Below, in pieces: positions 24,521 through 33,343 of a DNA stretch of 52,683 nucleotides; position 1 is the stretch's first letter, and each line of letters starts with the position of its first letter. The notes below the pieces were generated by a model. That model was not told the origin of the DNA. It ran no database searches and saw only the letters and a list, made by a program, of their open reading frames with translations. Made by a program: the position numbers and the translations under genes. Origin of the DNA: Clostridia bacterium (GTDB lineage Bacteria; Bacillota; Clostridia; Christensenellales; Aristaeellaceae). Where the stretch lies: NCBI GenBank assembly GCA_017473345.1, contig JAFULL010000056.1, positions 1 to 52,683 of the forward strand, read 5' to 3'.

Positions 24521-25579
24521 GTGAGAAACAAAAAAACCCGTATCGGACGGGTTGCGCGGCGGCTGCTGATGCTGCCCGTCGTTCTGATGGCTGCTTTCCT
24601 GCTATGGAACTATGTGCGGCCCCTTTTATCCGACGAAATGGTAACCACCTATGCTGCCCACACTGTCAGCCGGGGCGATATTGCAACCGACAAGAGCTTC
24701 AGTGCAACGCTGGACGTGCTTCACAGCGAGACCCATACCTACCAGACGGATTTTGCCGTCCGCGAGGTAACGTCCATCAAAAAGCTGTATGTGCAAAGCG
24801 GCCAGTACGTTGAGGAAGACGACAAGCTGCTGCAGCTGGAAAACGGCACGCTGTACCGTGCCGGCATCGATGGCACCGTCAACGACATCCGTTTCCGAGA
24901 GGGCGACTGGGTATGGCCAAATGTAAACCTCATCCAGATCTGCGATCTGACTAACCTGCAGGTTTCCCTTTCAGTGGATGAATATGACATTGACAAAGTC
25001 GCCGTAGGCCAGCCCTGCACCGTGACCATCGTGCCGCTGGGGCTTGAATTTGAAACCGAGGTGGCGCATGTCGACCGCGTGTCCTCTTCCAGCGGATCCG
25101 TTGCCTATTACTCTGTCACAGCTGAACTTACCGTGCCCGAAAATGTGCTGCCCGGCATGACGGCCAGCGTGTCCATTCCGGCAGACGAAGCCCGCGGCGT
25201 ACTGTTGCTGGACATGCAGGCGCTTTCCTTTGACGAAGAACGAAAGCCTTATGTGCTGGTGAAAAACGGCGACATCTATGAACGGGTATTTATTGAAACA
25301 GGTCTTAGCGACGGCATGAACGTGGAAATCAAAAGCGGCCTGAATGAAGACGACGAGGTATATGTTGTCACGGGCAGCGAAAAGGCCGTGCAGCCCATCG
25401 CGCTGCTGGATATTTACAAAAAGCTCGCAGGCGAAACGGTCGTCATTCGCGACCGCAGCGAAAGCGGCCGCATCAATCGCAGGATGCCGGAGGGAAACCC
25501 AATGTCCGACAGGTCGCAGCCGGGCTCTGAACGCAGCACAGATGGCCCTGCAAAGCCGGAACAGGAGAATAAGCAATGA
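24521..25579 (+). CDS. HlyD-type membrane fusion protein (adaptor 1)
   Basis: The 352-residue protein starts at GTG, with GGAGGT nine bases upstream. It has one N-terminal membrane helix (about 14-34) and the adaptor layout: a lipoyl-like half (LYVQSGQYVEEDDKLLQLENGTLY), a beta-barrel (LSVDEYDIDKVAVGQPCTVTIVP reduced here to its core DEYDIDKVAVGQ) and a membrane-proximal domain. The C-terminal tail is hydrophilic and disordered-looking (PEGNPMSDRSQPGSE). The alpha-helical hairpin is short, as in Gram-positive adaptors. It is the first gene of a seven-gene operon and overlaps the next by four bases. It resembles the third adaptor at 30319. Confidence 0.85.
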   Translation: MRNKKTRIGRVARRLLMLPVVLMAAFLLWNYVRPLLSDEMVTTYAAHTVSRGDIATDKSFSATLDVLHSETHTYQTDFAVREVTSIKKLYVQSGQYVEEDDKLLQLENGTLYRAGIDGTVNDIRFREGDWVWPNVNLIQICDLTNLQVSLSVDEYDIDKVAVGQPCTVTIVPLGLEFETEVAHVDRVSSSSGSVAYYSVTAELTVPENVLPGMTASVSIPADEARGVLLLDMQALSFDEERKPYVLVKNGDIYERVFIETGLSDGMNVEIKSGLNEDDEVYVVTGSEKAVQPIALLDIYKKLAGETVVIRDRSESGRINRRMPEGNPMSDRSQPGSERSTDGPAKPEQENKQ

Positions 25580-26631
25580 AAAACACGCGCCATATCTTTT
25601 TATCCATTCTGATGGTCTGCCTGATGCTGACGGTTTCACCCGCATGGGCTGCAGAAACCTTTGAAGGCACCGTGGTGCCCGGCGAAACCATCAGCCTGAC
25701 CGCACCCTATGGCGGCACTCTGAAAAGCACCGCGCTGCGCCCGGGTTCGCCCATTCAGGTGGGCGACGCGATCGCCGTGATGGAAACCACCAAAGTGCTG
25801 GCTTCCGAGGACGGCACCATCCGCGGTGTATTTGCGCAGGAAGGCGACAGCGCCGAACAGACGGTTTTGTATCTGTCGCCGGTCAGCAAGTTCACCATCA
25901 GCGCAAGCATCGGCAAGGCCTATGACTCCGTCGACGCAAAGTACGTCACGCTTGGTGAAAAGGTGTATATCAAATGCGCGTCAGACGGTTCTCACAAGGC
26001 AATCGGCGTTATCACATCCGTCAGCGGTTCAAGCTATGTGGTGCAGGCCACAGCAGGCGAATTGTACATGGAGGAGACCGTTTACCTGTACCGCACGCCT
26101 GACTACGACACCCAGCATCGCATCGGCAGCGGAACGGTCTCGCGCACAGAGGCTGTTGCCGTCAGCGGAAAAGGCAGCCTGCTCAAACTGCATGTGCGCG
26201 ACGGCGATGTGGTCGAACGCGGTCAGCTGCTGTTTGAAACCGTCGAGGGCAGCATTGACGCGCTTATCTCTCCCGGCAGCACCATTCGCTCCACCGCCGA
26301 TGGCGTAGTGGCCGAGATCCGTGCACAGGCAGGACAAAAGGTCAGCAAGGGCGACGTGCTGCTGACCGTTTATCAGACGCAGGATTATCAGGTGGCGTTT
26401 TCCATTCCCGAAGACATGCTGCCCAGCGTATCTGCGGGCGACTGCGCTGATATCTATTTTAACTGGAACGAAGACAAGGAAATTTGTTTTCCCGGCACCG
26501 TTACGGAGATCTCCTATGTGAGCCAGACCTCCGAAGAAACCGGCGAGGTGACCTACAGCGGATACATTGCCTTTGAACCGGACGAAACCGTTCGTCTGGG
26601 CATGAGCGTAAGCGTCATGCTGGACGAGTAA
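25576..26631 (+). CDS. Secreted membrane-fusion-like protein (adaptor 2)
   Basis: The 351-residue protein has a cleavable signal peptide ending SPAWA-AE. It has two biotinyl/lipoyl-like segments, one near residues 30-90 (GETISLTAPYGGTL, DAIAVMETTKVLASEDG) and one near 195-260 (LLKLHVRDGDVVERGQLLFE, TADGVVAEIRAQAGQKV). A barrel-like end (FEPDETVRLGMSVSVML) follows. It has no membrane helix after cleavage. It is clearly related to the adaptor at 33344, which shares the same order of motifs. Its start overlaps the previous stop (ATGA), so the pair is coupled. Likely part of an export assembly outside the membrane. Confidence 0.78.
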   Translation: MKNTRHIFLSILMVCLMLTVSPAWAAETFEGTVVPGETISLTAPYGGTLKSTALRPGSPIQVGDAIAVMETTKVLASEDGTIRGVFAQEGDSAEQTVLYLSPVSKFTISASIGKAYDSVDAKYVTLGEKVYIKCASDGSHKAIGVITSVSGSSYVVQATAGELYMEETVYLYRTPDYDTQHRIGSGTVSRTEAVAVSGKGSLLKLHVRDGDVVERGQLLFETVEGSIDALISPGSTIRSTADGVVAEIRAQAGQKVSKGDVLLTVYQTQDYQVAFSIPEDMLPSVSAGDCADIYFNWNEDKEICFPGTVTEISYVSQTSEETGEVTYSGYIAFEPDETVRLGMSVSVMLDE

Positions 26632-26643
26632 GGAGGAACGCAT

Positions 26644-29600
26644 ATGAAAAAATGGATTGCTTGGGTTTTGACTGTCTGCCTGCTCGCCAGTTCGAGCGCT
26701 CTGGCCAGTTCACCCGTTGACAATATTGCACGCTGGCTGGAGCAGCAGGCCATTAACGGCGATTTTACCCAGGAGGAGGACAACACTCCCTCTTCTCCCG
26801 TTGTTCCCCCGGTCACGCAGCCTTCAGCGCCTCCTGCGGACAATCCGCCTGTTACGCCGCCCGCACAGCCGGACGTGCCTGCTGACGATGTCGTCCCTCC
26901 GGCTGAAGAAATCCCGCCCGAGATCAACTATGACGATCTGCCCGATTCCGAAAAGCCGTTCGACACCGGCACAGGCCGTGAAGCCTACGTCATCAAGGAC
27001 AACGGCTACCGTCATTACGGCACGCTCACCCACCTGTTTTCGTGGAATCGCATGATCATCCTGGCAACTGCAGATGTGCTCACCACCCGCTACTCGGTGG
27101 AGGACGTCAAGTATTTCAACAATTTTTCCGTCGACCCGCAGGTTTTTGACAGCGATACAGATTGGCACATCAATGTCTCCTCCACTGACCGCAGCGGCGA
27201 AGGCGAAGAAGGCAAAACCTACGTCTGGGTGGGCGACGAAAACGACTGGCCTGTCGCGCCCTCCCTTCCCGACGTCCCCGAAGAGGACATCGTCGAATCC
27301 GAAGTGCATGCCGCAGTGGATGCAAACGGCCTGGTCACCCTGACCGCCTACACCGATAAAGAAGTCTATTCCTTCGGTGTATATATCGAGGACGTGCTTT
27401 ACGGCATGGAGGGAAACACCTGGCAGGCGGACAAATTCACCGAATACCGCTTTGCTCTGCTGGATGAGCCGGGCAATGTGCTGGCCGTCTCCGCCGCCGT
27501 GACCTTTGAGCCGGAGAAAGTGCCTGAATTGCCGGAAGAAGCTCCCGTTTTCGAGCACGAGCTGCAGGTCACACTGGATGAAACCACCGGCCTTGTCACC
27601 CTGAACGCCTACACCGATAAAGAAATCTATTCCTTCGGCGTATATATCGAGGATGTGCTCTACGGCATAGAGGGCAGCACATGGCAGGCAGAAAAGTTTA
27701 CAGAATACCGCTTTGCTCTGCTGGATGAACTGGGCAATGTGCTGGCTGTCTCCACCGCCGTGACCTTTGAGCCGGAGGAAGTGCCTGAATTGCCGGAAGA
27801 ACCTCCCGTTTTCGAGCACGAGCTTCAGGTCACGCTGGACGAAACGACCGGCCTTGTCACCCTGAACGCCTACACCGACAAAGAAACCTATTCCTTCGGT
27901 GTGTATATCGAGGATGTGCTCTACGGCATAGAGGGCAGCACATGGCAGGCAGAAAAATCCACCGAATACCGTTTTGCCCTGCTGGATGAACTGGGCAATG
28001 TGCTGGCTGTGTCGTCCTCCGTCGTCTGGGAACCTGTTGAGAACAATCCGCCTGTGATCGAATATGCACTGCAGATCAGCACGCAGGATTATCTCAGCGA
28101 TGGTTCGCCCTGCACGCCCACCTTCACCGTCACCTGCGAACCCGAGCTGCCGGAGGGTATGGCGGTTGCCGTCATTCTGAACGGCGAAGCGCTGGGCGCT
28201 TTGGAGGGCGGCACTTTCGCGCCCGCTCTGTCCGGCGACTATCTGTTTGCGCTGATCGACGTCAACGGCAGCGGTGTGGCTCAGTCTGATGTTTACCCGG
28301 TCACGATCGCTGAACCCGAAGAAGAACCTGTCGTTTATCCCGAATACGAGCTGCAGGTCGCAGCTGAAAATTACACTGAAGGCACGCTGTGTATGCCCAC
28401 CTTCACCGTCATGACCATTCCCGACATGGTGGAAGGAATGTACCTGTGCGTCAGCGCAAATAATGCCGGTCTTTCCATTCTGGAAAGCAATGCATATTCC
28501 CCTGCCGAATCCGGCGAATACCGCTTTATGCTGTTTGCTCCCGGTGAAGAGGGCGATATTGAGCTGGCGCGTTCCGCTTCTTTCAGCGTGTTATACGGAA
28601 AGCCCGCCAAAGAGATCTTCAGTTTCACCCAGCAGCTGGACCCTGACGGCAATCCTCTCACCGATGAACTCAACGACGAGGAAATCTCGCTGGATTATCA
28701 GAAAACCGGCGAAAACATTTCTGCCGACGGCAAGGAAGTTGTAACCACCTTCAACTCCCTGTTCACCACGCTCACGCTGACCTCCTCCACCAATGTTGTG
28801 CAGGAAAACGCCGAAATCCAGCTGAAGGTGGATTCCGGCAGCAGTCCTTATTTTGTGCTGGGCGGCCTGCCCGGCGAAGGCAGCTACACCTACGCCGTCA
28901 AAACGGAAGGCACAGGCTACGTTGCCCTCATGAGCAACGAATTCATCGCCTACGACAGCGGGGATTACCACTTTGCCATTCTCGATGCCGACGGCAACGT
29001 GGTGGATTCCCAGTTCTTCGGCAGCGTGACCGGCGTCGGGTCTCCTGCGATCGGCACGGCTGACATTGATGACGATGACACGAATCTTTCCATCACCTCC
29101 TTGCTGGCTGAAGGCTATGAACAGGGCATATGGACAGCCGAACTGCCCGTGTTCACACTCAGCGGCCTTACAGAAGACAGTGGTTTCCATTATGCCGTGC
29201 GCATCAACGGCGGCGACCCAGTCTCCTTTGACGGATCCGCCTATACCTTTGAACCCGAAAAAGATGGCAAATACACCCTTTCCTTCACAGCGATCAACGA
29301 AGCTGGCGTGACCGCCTCTGAGCAGACGGAATACAGCATCTGGCTGGACCGCACTGCGCCGTCCCTGAGTATTATCAATCAGGGAAGCTTCACCATGCAG
29401 ATCACTGCGGGCGATGCCGCAAGCAGCAAACTGACCGTTACGCTTGACAAGGTAGGCGACCGCGAACTTACGCTTGCTGAAGGCGTCGGGCAGATTGTCT
29501 ACAGCGCGTCGCAGTCCATCAGTTTCCCGCCCGGAAAGATCGTTGTAAAAGACGAGGCAGGCAACGCCACCGCCAACAACGCGACTGTCACTCTCTATAC

Positions 29601-30315
29601 GCTTGCCAACGTGATGACCGGCAACGGCATGGCCTCGCTGGAGGGCATAAGCGGCATGGGCGGGTTCAGTTTCAGCTTTGGCGGCGGTGGGCGCGGCGGC
29701 AGCAGTACCTACCGTACGGTCAGCCATGCCAAGTCCTCCACAACCAGTGTCGTTTCCTATGATGCAGTCGAGCTTGTGGTGGAAAACGACAGCATGTCGC
29801 AGCTGGTAGTCGGCAGCGAGGCCTTCGACCTGGAATTGGAGCGCGACGCTTTCCTTGTGACAGATGAGTATGAAGAAAGCGAACCGCCCACCTTCTCGGC
29901 CAGTTTTACCGCCCTGAAAGCCGACGATGACGTGGACACGCTGGTGCTCAGCGCCAACGACAGCTCTGACGTCATCGACCGCCACAGCTATTCGTGGACC
30001 TTCAGCGGAACCGTGTACAAAAAGCTGGCAGCCAGCGGCATCGACTACCTGATGCTGCGCATCGGCGATGACGTAACGGTTTTGTCCACGGCTGGTTTCT
30101 CCGCAGGCATCCGCTACAGCATGTATCGCGCCGAAGGCCTTGCCAGCAAGGAATTCCTCTACACGGTGCGCATGGGTGTGCCTGATGAAAACTTCGCCAT
30201 GAACGTGACCGTGGCCGGTGACACCTATCAGATGACCAGCGATACCAGTTCCGAATTTTACTACTACGACGTGTTCAACGGCACGATCGATCAGCTGCAG
30301 AAGGCCGAGGTGTGA
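26644..30315 (+). CDS. Large secreted repeat protein
   Basis: The 1223-residue protein has a signal peptide ending about residue 22 (SSSALA-SS), then a Pro-rich segment at about 45-90. Three 87-residue repeats span about 217-477; the second and third are nearly identical, and weaker copies follow. Further Ig-like beta modules come next. A Gly/Ser-rich stretch (GGFSFSFGGGGRGGSS) lies near 1005-1020, followed by a C-terminal domain of about 200 residues. No sortase motif or C-terminal membrane helix is seen. I do not recognise the family. The start follows AAGGAGG. Its place between two adaptor pairs and beside an ABC transporter suggests it is the exported cargo or the extracellular part of that machine. 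Confidence 0.75.
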   Translation: MKKWIAWVLTVCLLASSSALASSPVDNIARWLEQQAINGDFTQEEDNTPSSPVVPPVTQPSAPPADNPPVTPPAQPDVPADDVVPPAEEIPPEINYDDLPDSEKPFDTGTGREAYVIKDNGYRHYGTLTHLFSWNRMIILATADVLTTRYSVEDVKYFNNFSVDPQVFDSDTDWHINVSSTDRSGEGEEGKTYVWVGDENDWPVAPSLPDVPEEDIVESEVHAAVDANGLVTLTAYTDKEVYSFGVYIEDVLYGMEGNTWQADKFTEYRFALLDEPGNVLAVSAAVTFEPEKVPELPEEAPVFEHELQVTLDETTGLVTLNAYTDKEIYSFGVYIEDVLYGIEGSTWQAEKFTEYRFALLDELGNVLAVSTAVTFEPEEVPELPEEPPVFEHELQVTLDETTGLVTLNAYTDKETYSFGVYIEDVLYGIEGSTWQAEKSTEYRFALLDELGNVLAVSSSVVWEPVENNPPVIEYALQISTQDYLSDGSPCTPTFTVTCEPELPEGMAVAVILNGEALGALEGGTFAPALSGDYLFALIDVNGSGVAQSDVYPVTIAEPEEEPVVYPEYELQVAAENYTEGTLCMPTFTVMTIPDMVEGMYLCVSANNAGLSILESNAYSPAESGEYRFMLFAPGEEGDIELARSASFSVLYGKPAKEIFSFTQQLDPDGNPLTDELNDEEISLDYQKTGENISADGKEVVTTFNSLFTTLTLTSSTNVVQENAEIQLKVDSGSSPYFVLGGLPGEGSYTYAVKTEGTGYVALMSNEFIAYDSGDYHFAILDADGNVVDSQFFGSVTGVGSPAIGTADIDDDDTNLSITSLLAEGYEQGIWTAELPVFTLSGLTEDSGFHYAVRINGGDPVSFDGSAYTFEPEKDGKYTLSFTAINEAGVTASEQTEYSIWLDRTAPSLSIINQGSFTMQITAGDAASSKLTVTLDKVGDRELTLAEGVGQIVYSASQSISFPPGKIVVKDEAGNATANNATVTLYTLANVMTGNGMASLEGISGMGGFSFSFGGGGRGGSSTYRTVSHAKSSTTSVVSYDAVELVVENDSMSQLVVGSEAFDLELERDAFLVTDEYEESEPPTFSASFTALKADDDVDTLVLSANDSSDVIDRHSYSWTFSGTVYKKLAASGIDYLMLRIGDDVTVLSTAGFSAGIRYSMYRAEGLASKEFLYTVRMGVPDENFAMNVTVAGDTYQMTSDTSSEFYYYDVFNGTIDQLQKAEV
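27292..28074 (+). repeat. Three tandem 261-base coding repeats
   Basis: Period 261 bases (87 codons), with copies beginning at about 27292, 27553 and 27814. Each encodes a unit with the core YSFGVYIEDVLYG, then STWQAEK, EYRFALLDE and GNVLAVS, ending in an acidic VPELPEE linker. Copies 2 and 3 are almost identical in DNA, while copy 1 has diverged, which points to a recent duplication by recombination. Confidence 0.9.
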
Positions 30316-30318
30316 TTG

Positions 30319-31344
30319 ATGGCAAAAAAGAGAAAAATCAAAAAGCTGCTCCTATGGCTGATTCTGCTGCTGATTGCCGCACTGCTGGTCCGCATAACGG
30401 TATGGCCAAAACTGACCGCTGCCACCACTGTGACCTATGACAAATACACCGCCCGCACGGGTACCATTTCCAACGCTCTCAGCTTCAGCGGCTCTGTGAG
30501 CGTGAAAAACTACGAAACCTTTACCGCCGACAACGCCGCGACCGTGCGCCAGATTTTCGTCAAGGAAGAGCAGAAGGTCAAAAAGGATGAAAAACTCATG
30601 CGCCTGTCCGACGGCACCAACGTTAAAGCCAGCTTTGACGGGCAGGTCAACGCCATCTCTGTAGAGGTGGGCGATGAAGTCGGCGCCAATGCCAACCTTA
30701 TTCAGATTGTGGATTTCAATAACATGACTGTCTCTCTGCGCGTAAATGAGTACGATATTTCTGACGTGCATGTGGGCCAGGCCTGCCGCGTGACCGTCAC
30801 AGCGCTGAACGAGACTTTCGATTCCACCATTTCTCATATCAACCGCATTTCTTCTTCCATGGGCAACACCGCCTACTACACCGTTACGGCAGAGCTGACC
30901 GTTACCGACAACGTTCTGCCCGGCATGCAGGCCACCGTCACCATTCCGCAGGAGGAAGCTGTCGATTCCATCATTCTCAGCCAGTCTGCGCTGAGCTTTG
31001 CGCCGGACAACAGCGCCTATGTGCTGATGTACGACGAAAATCAGCAGCTTAAACAGGTACCTGTGGAACTGGGCATCAGCAACGACAGCTATATCGAGAT
31101 CACCGCAGGGCTTGCAAACGGCGACGAGGTCTACAAGCAGTCCACTGCCAGCAGCTCCTCCGGCGGCCTGTTTGGAGCTTTTGGCTCCTTCTCCGGCGGA
31201 GGAATGCCCGGCATGGGCACCACCAATAACTTTGGCGGCGGCAACATGCGTAACAATTACGGCGGCGGTACCCGCAACAACTACGGCGGCGGCACACGCA
31301 ACAACTACGGCGGCAGCGGTGGCTTTGGCGGCGGCATGCGCTGA
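30319..31344 (+). CDS. HlyD-type membrane fusion protein (adaptor 3)
   Basis: The 341-residue protein has one N-terminal membrane helix (about 10-30, LLLWLILLLIAALLV). The adaptor domains are similar in order to those of the gene at 24521: FVKEEQKVKKDEKLMRL, VEVGDEVGANANLIQI, VNEYDISDVHVGQACRVTV, NVLPGMQATVTIP. The C-terminal 50 residues are Gly/Asn-rich, with three copies of RNNYGGGT (GGS in the last), unusual for this family. The ATG at 30319 is chosen over an adjacent TTG at 30316; GAGGTG lies six bases before it. It follows the large secreted protein gene after 3 bases. Confidence 0.85.
   Translation: MAKKRKIKKLLLWLILLLIAALLVRITVWPKLTAATTVTYDKYTARTGTISNALSFSGSVSVKNYETFTADNAATVRQIFVKEEQKVKKDEKLMRLSDGTNVKASFDGQVNAISVEVGDEVGANANLIQIVDFNNMTVSLRVNEYDISDVHVGQACRVTVTALNETFDSTISHINRISSSMGNTAYYTVTAELTVTDNVLPGMQATVTIPQEEAVDSIILSQSALSFAPDNSAYVLMYDENQQLKQVPVELGISNDSYIEITAGLANGDEVYKQSTASSSSGGLFGAFGSFSGGGMPGMGTTNNFGGGNMRNNYGGGTRNNYGGGTRNNYGGSGGFGGGMR
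31249..31320 (+). repeat. Three 24-base repeats coding a Gly/Asn-rich tail
   Basis: Three consecutive 24-base units, each encoding R-N-N-Y-G-G-(G/S)-(T/G), at the end of the adaptor gene. Short in-frame repeats of this kind can change copy number by slippage, altering tail length without breaking the frame. Confidence 0.85.
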
Positions 31345-31361
31345 TGAAGGGAGAATGCAGC

Positions 31362-32108
31362 ATGTTTAAACGCAAATGCCTCATCCAAAGTGCCGCAGCG
31401 CTGCCCCCTCAGGAAGAGATCTTCTTTCAGATGCGAAAGATCGTCAAACAGTATCAGCTGGGTGATGAAGCGGTGACTGTCCTCAGGGATGTCGACCTTA
31501 CCATTCAGGAGGGTGAATACCTGTCGGTGCTGGGCCCCTCCGGCAGCGGCAAATCCACCCTGATGAACATCATCGGCTGCCTGGATCTGCCCACCAGCGG
31601 TGAATACATCCTGCACGGCAACATCGTGGGCGAGCTGGACGAAAAGGAACTGAGCCGCATCCGCAGCCGCGAGGTTGGTTTCATCTTTCAGAATTCGCAG
31701 CTTCTCAAGCGCATGGACGCCATGAAAAACGTAGAGCTGCCGCTGATTTACGCCGGTGTGCGGCCAAAGGAACGCGCCCGCCGGGCCGAAGAAATGCTGG
31801 TGAAAGTCGGCCTGCAGGACAGGCTGCATCACCAGCCCAATCAGCTGTCCGGCGGTCAGCAGCAGCGCGTGGCCATCGCCCGTGCGCTGGTCACTAACCC
31901 CAGCCTGCTGCTGGCGGACGAACCCACCGGCGCGCTGGATCAAACCACCGGCCGGCAGATCATGGAGCTGTTTCACGAACTTAACGAAGACGGCAACACC
32001 ATCATCATGATCACGCATGACGTCAACATTGCCCGCAATGCACGCCGCGTGGTCAACATCATCGACGGCGTGCTCACCGAAGCGGAAGGTGAGGTGACCT
32101 TCGCATGA
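31362..32108 (+). CDS. MacB-type ABC transporter ATP-binding protein
   Basis: The 248-residue protein has Walker A GPSGSGKST (58-66), the Q-loop in FIFQNSQLL, signature LSGGQQQRVAIARAL, Walker B LLLADEPTGALD and the H-loop ITHDVNIA. The sequence DLPTSGEYILHG and the phrase PTGALD place it in the MacB/LolD class that serves FtsX-fold permeases. The first 20 residues are a short extension. The start at 31362 is preferred because AAGGGAG lies 8 bases upstream; an ATG at 31344 overlaps the previous stop and lacks such a site. It overlaps the permease gene by four bases. Confidence 0.93.
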   Translation: MFKRKCLIQSAAALPPQEEIFFQMRKIVKQYQLGDEAVTVLRDVDLTIQEGEYLSVLGPSGSGKSTLMNIIGCLDLPTSGEYILHGNIVGELDEKELSRIRSREVGFIFQNSQLLKRMDAMKNVELPLIYAGVRPKERARRAEEMLVKVGLQDRLHHQPNQLSGGQQQRVAIARALVTNPSLLLADEPTGALDQTTGRQIMELFHELNEDGNTIIMITHDVNIARNARRVVNIIDGVLTEAEGEVTFA

Positions 32109-33325
32109 AAAATGCCTTCAAACGCCTCATGGGCAATGTGTACATGTTCGTTGAAAGTCTGCGCATGGCCGTTGCCAACATCGCCCAAAACCGCATGCGC
32201 TCTTTCCTGACGGTGCTTGGCATTCTGATCGGCGTCACGGCCGTCATCGCGCTGATCACCACCATTTCCGGCGTGTCCAGTTCCATTTCCGACTCGTTCA
32301 CCTCCATGGGCGCAGGCAGCCTTACACTGTCGGTTACGGGCACCGAGCTCAAAGCCGGTCTCAGCGGCGAGGATATGGATGACATCACGCAGCTGGATCA
32401 CGTGACCGGCGTTGCACCCAATGTGTCGCTGAGCGTCAAAATGGCTTACGGCGATACCAGTGAAACCAATATACGCACTGTCGGCACCAACGAATACTAC
32501 TTCGTCAACGACCCGGAGGCCCTCAAAAACGGGCGCGCCATCACCCCCATCGACATCGACACCATGGCGCGCGTGTGCCTCATTGGCTCGGAAACCGTGG
32601 ACACCTTCTTCTACGGCGTCAATCCCATCGGCGAAACGATTTATATCAACGGCATCAGCTTCACCGTCATCGGCACCCTGTCGGACAGTTCAGATGATAC
32701 CGTCGCCAGCATTCTGGCCGGCTCCACCGAGATTCTGATGCCCTATTCCACCGCCCTCAAGCTAAACGGCGCCACGCTGGTCACCAGTCTGACCGTTTAC
32801 ATGGACGACGCAGAAATGTCCTCCGTTGTGTCTGCCGATCTGGAAGATCATCTGGACGCACTGTTCAACTACGAGGACGACACCTACACCATCACCACCA
32901 TGGAAAGCATTGAGGAGATCATGGACAGCATGCTCTCCATGATGTCTGCGCTGCTGGCGGGCATTGCCTCCATCGCGCTGCTGGTAGGCGGCATCGGCAT
33001 CATGAACATGATGCTTACCTCCGTCACCGAGCGCACAGTCGAAATTGGCCTGAAGAAGGCCATTGGCGCCGAGCCCGGTCAGATTCAGATTCAGTTTCTC
33101 ATCGAGTCCTTCCTGCTTTCCATGATCGGCGGTCTGGCCGGCGTGGTGCTGGGCATTCTGCTCTCGGCGGCGCTTTGCTCCGTCATGGGCACAGGATTTG
33201 TCATCTCCTACGGCGCCATCGCCCTGGGCGTTGGGTTCTCCGCCGCTGTAGGCATCATCTTTGGCTGGTCGCCTGCGCGCAAGGCGAGCAAGCTGAGCCC
33301 CATCGACGCGCTGCGCAGAATGTAA
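32105..33325 (+). CDS. MacB/FtsX-type ABC transporter permease
   Basis: The 406-residue permease has the classic layout: one membrane helix near 30-52 (SFLTVLGILIGVTAVIALI), an extracytoplasmic MacB-like domain of about 230 residues (SLTLSVTGTELKAG, VCLIGSETVDTFF) and three C-terminal helices. These include GIASIALLVGGIGIMNMML, followed by the coupling helix TVEIGLKKAIGAEPGQI. Such transporters do not move substrates through the membrane but transmit force to periplasmic or surface adaptors. With the ATPase upstream and adaptors on both sides it probably forms a tripartite-like export or signalling complex. Confidence 0.93.
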   Translation: MKNAFKRLMGNVYMFVESLRMAVANIAQNRMRSFLTVLGILIGVTAVIALITTISGVSSSISDSFTSMGAGSLTLSVTGTELKAGLSGEDMDDITQLDHVTGVAPNVSLSVKMAYGDTSETNIRTVGTNEYYFVNDPEALKNGRAITPIDIDTMARVCLIGSETVDTFFYGVNPIGETIYINGISFTVIGTLSDSSDDTVASILAGSTEILMPYSTALKLNGATLVTSLTVYMDDAEMSSVVSADLEDHLDALFNYEDDTYTITTMESIEEIMDSMLSMMSALLAGIASIALLVGGIGIMNMMLTSVTERTVEIGLKKAIGAEPGQIQIQFLIESFLLSMIGGLAGVVLGILLSAALCSVMGTGFVISYGAIALGVGFSAAVGIIFGWSPARKASKLSPIDALRRM

Positions 33326-33343
33326 AAGGGAGGTATCCTCAAC

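Noticed and set aside
27292..28074. Regular repeats as a possible CRISPR array
   Set aside because: The 261-base units are coding, in frame and contiguous, with no spacers.
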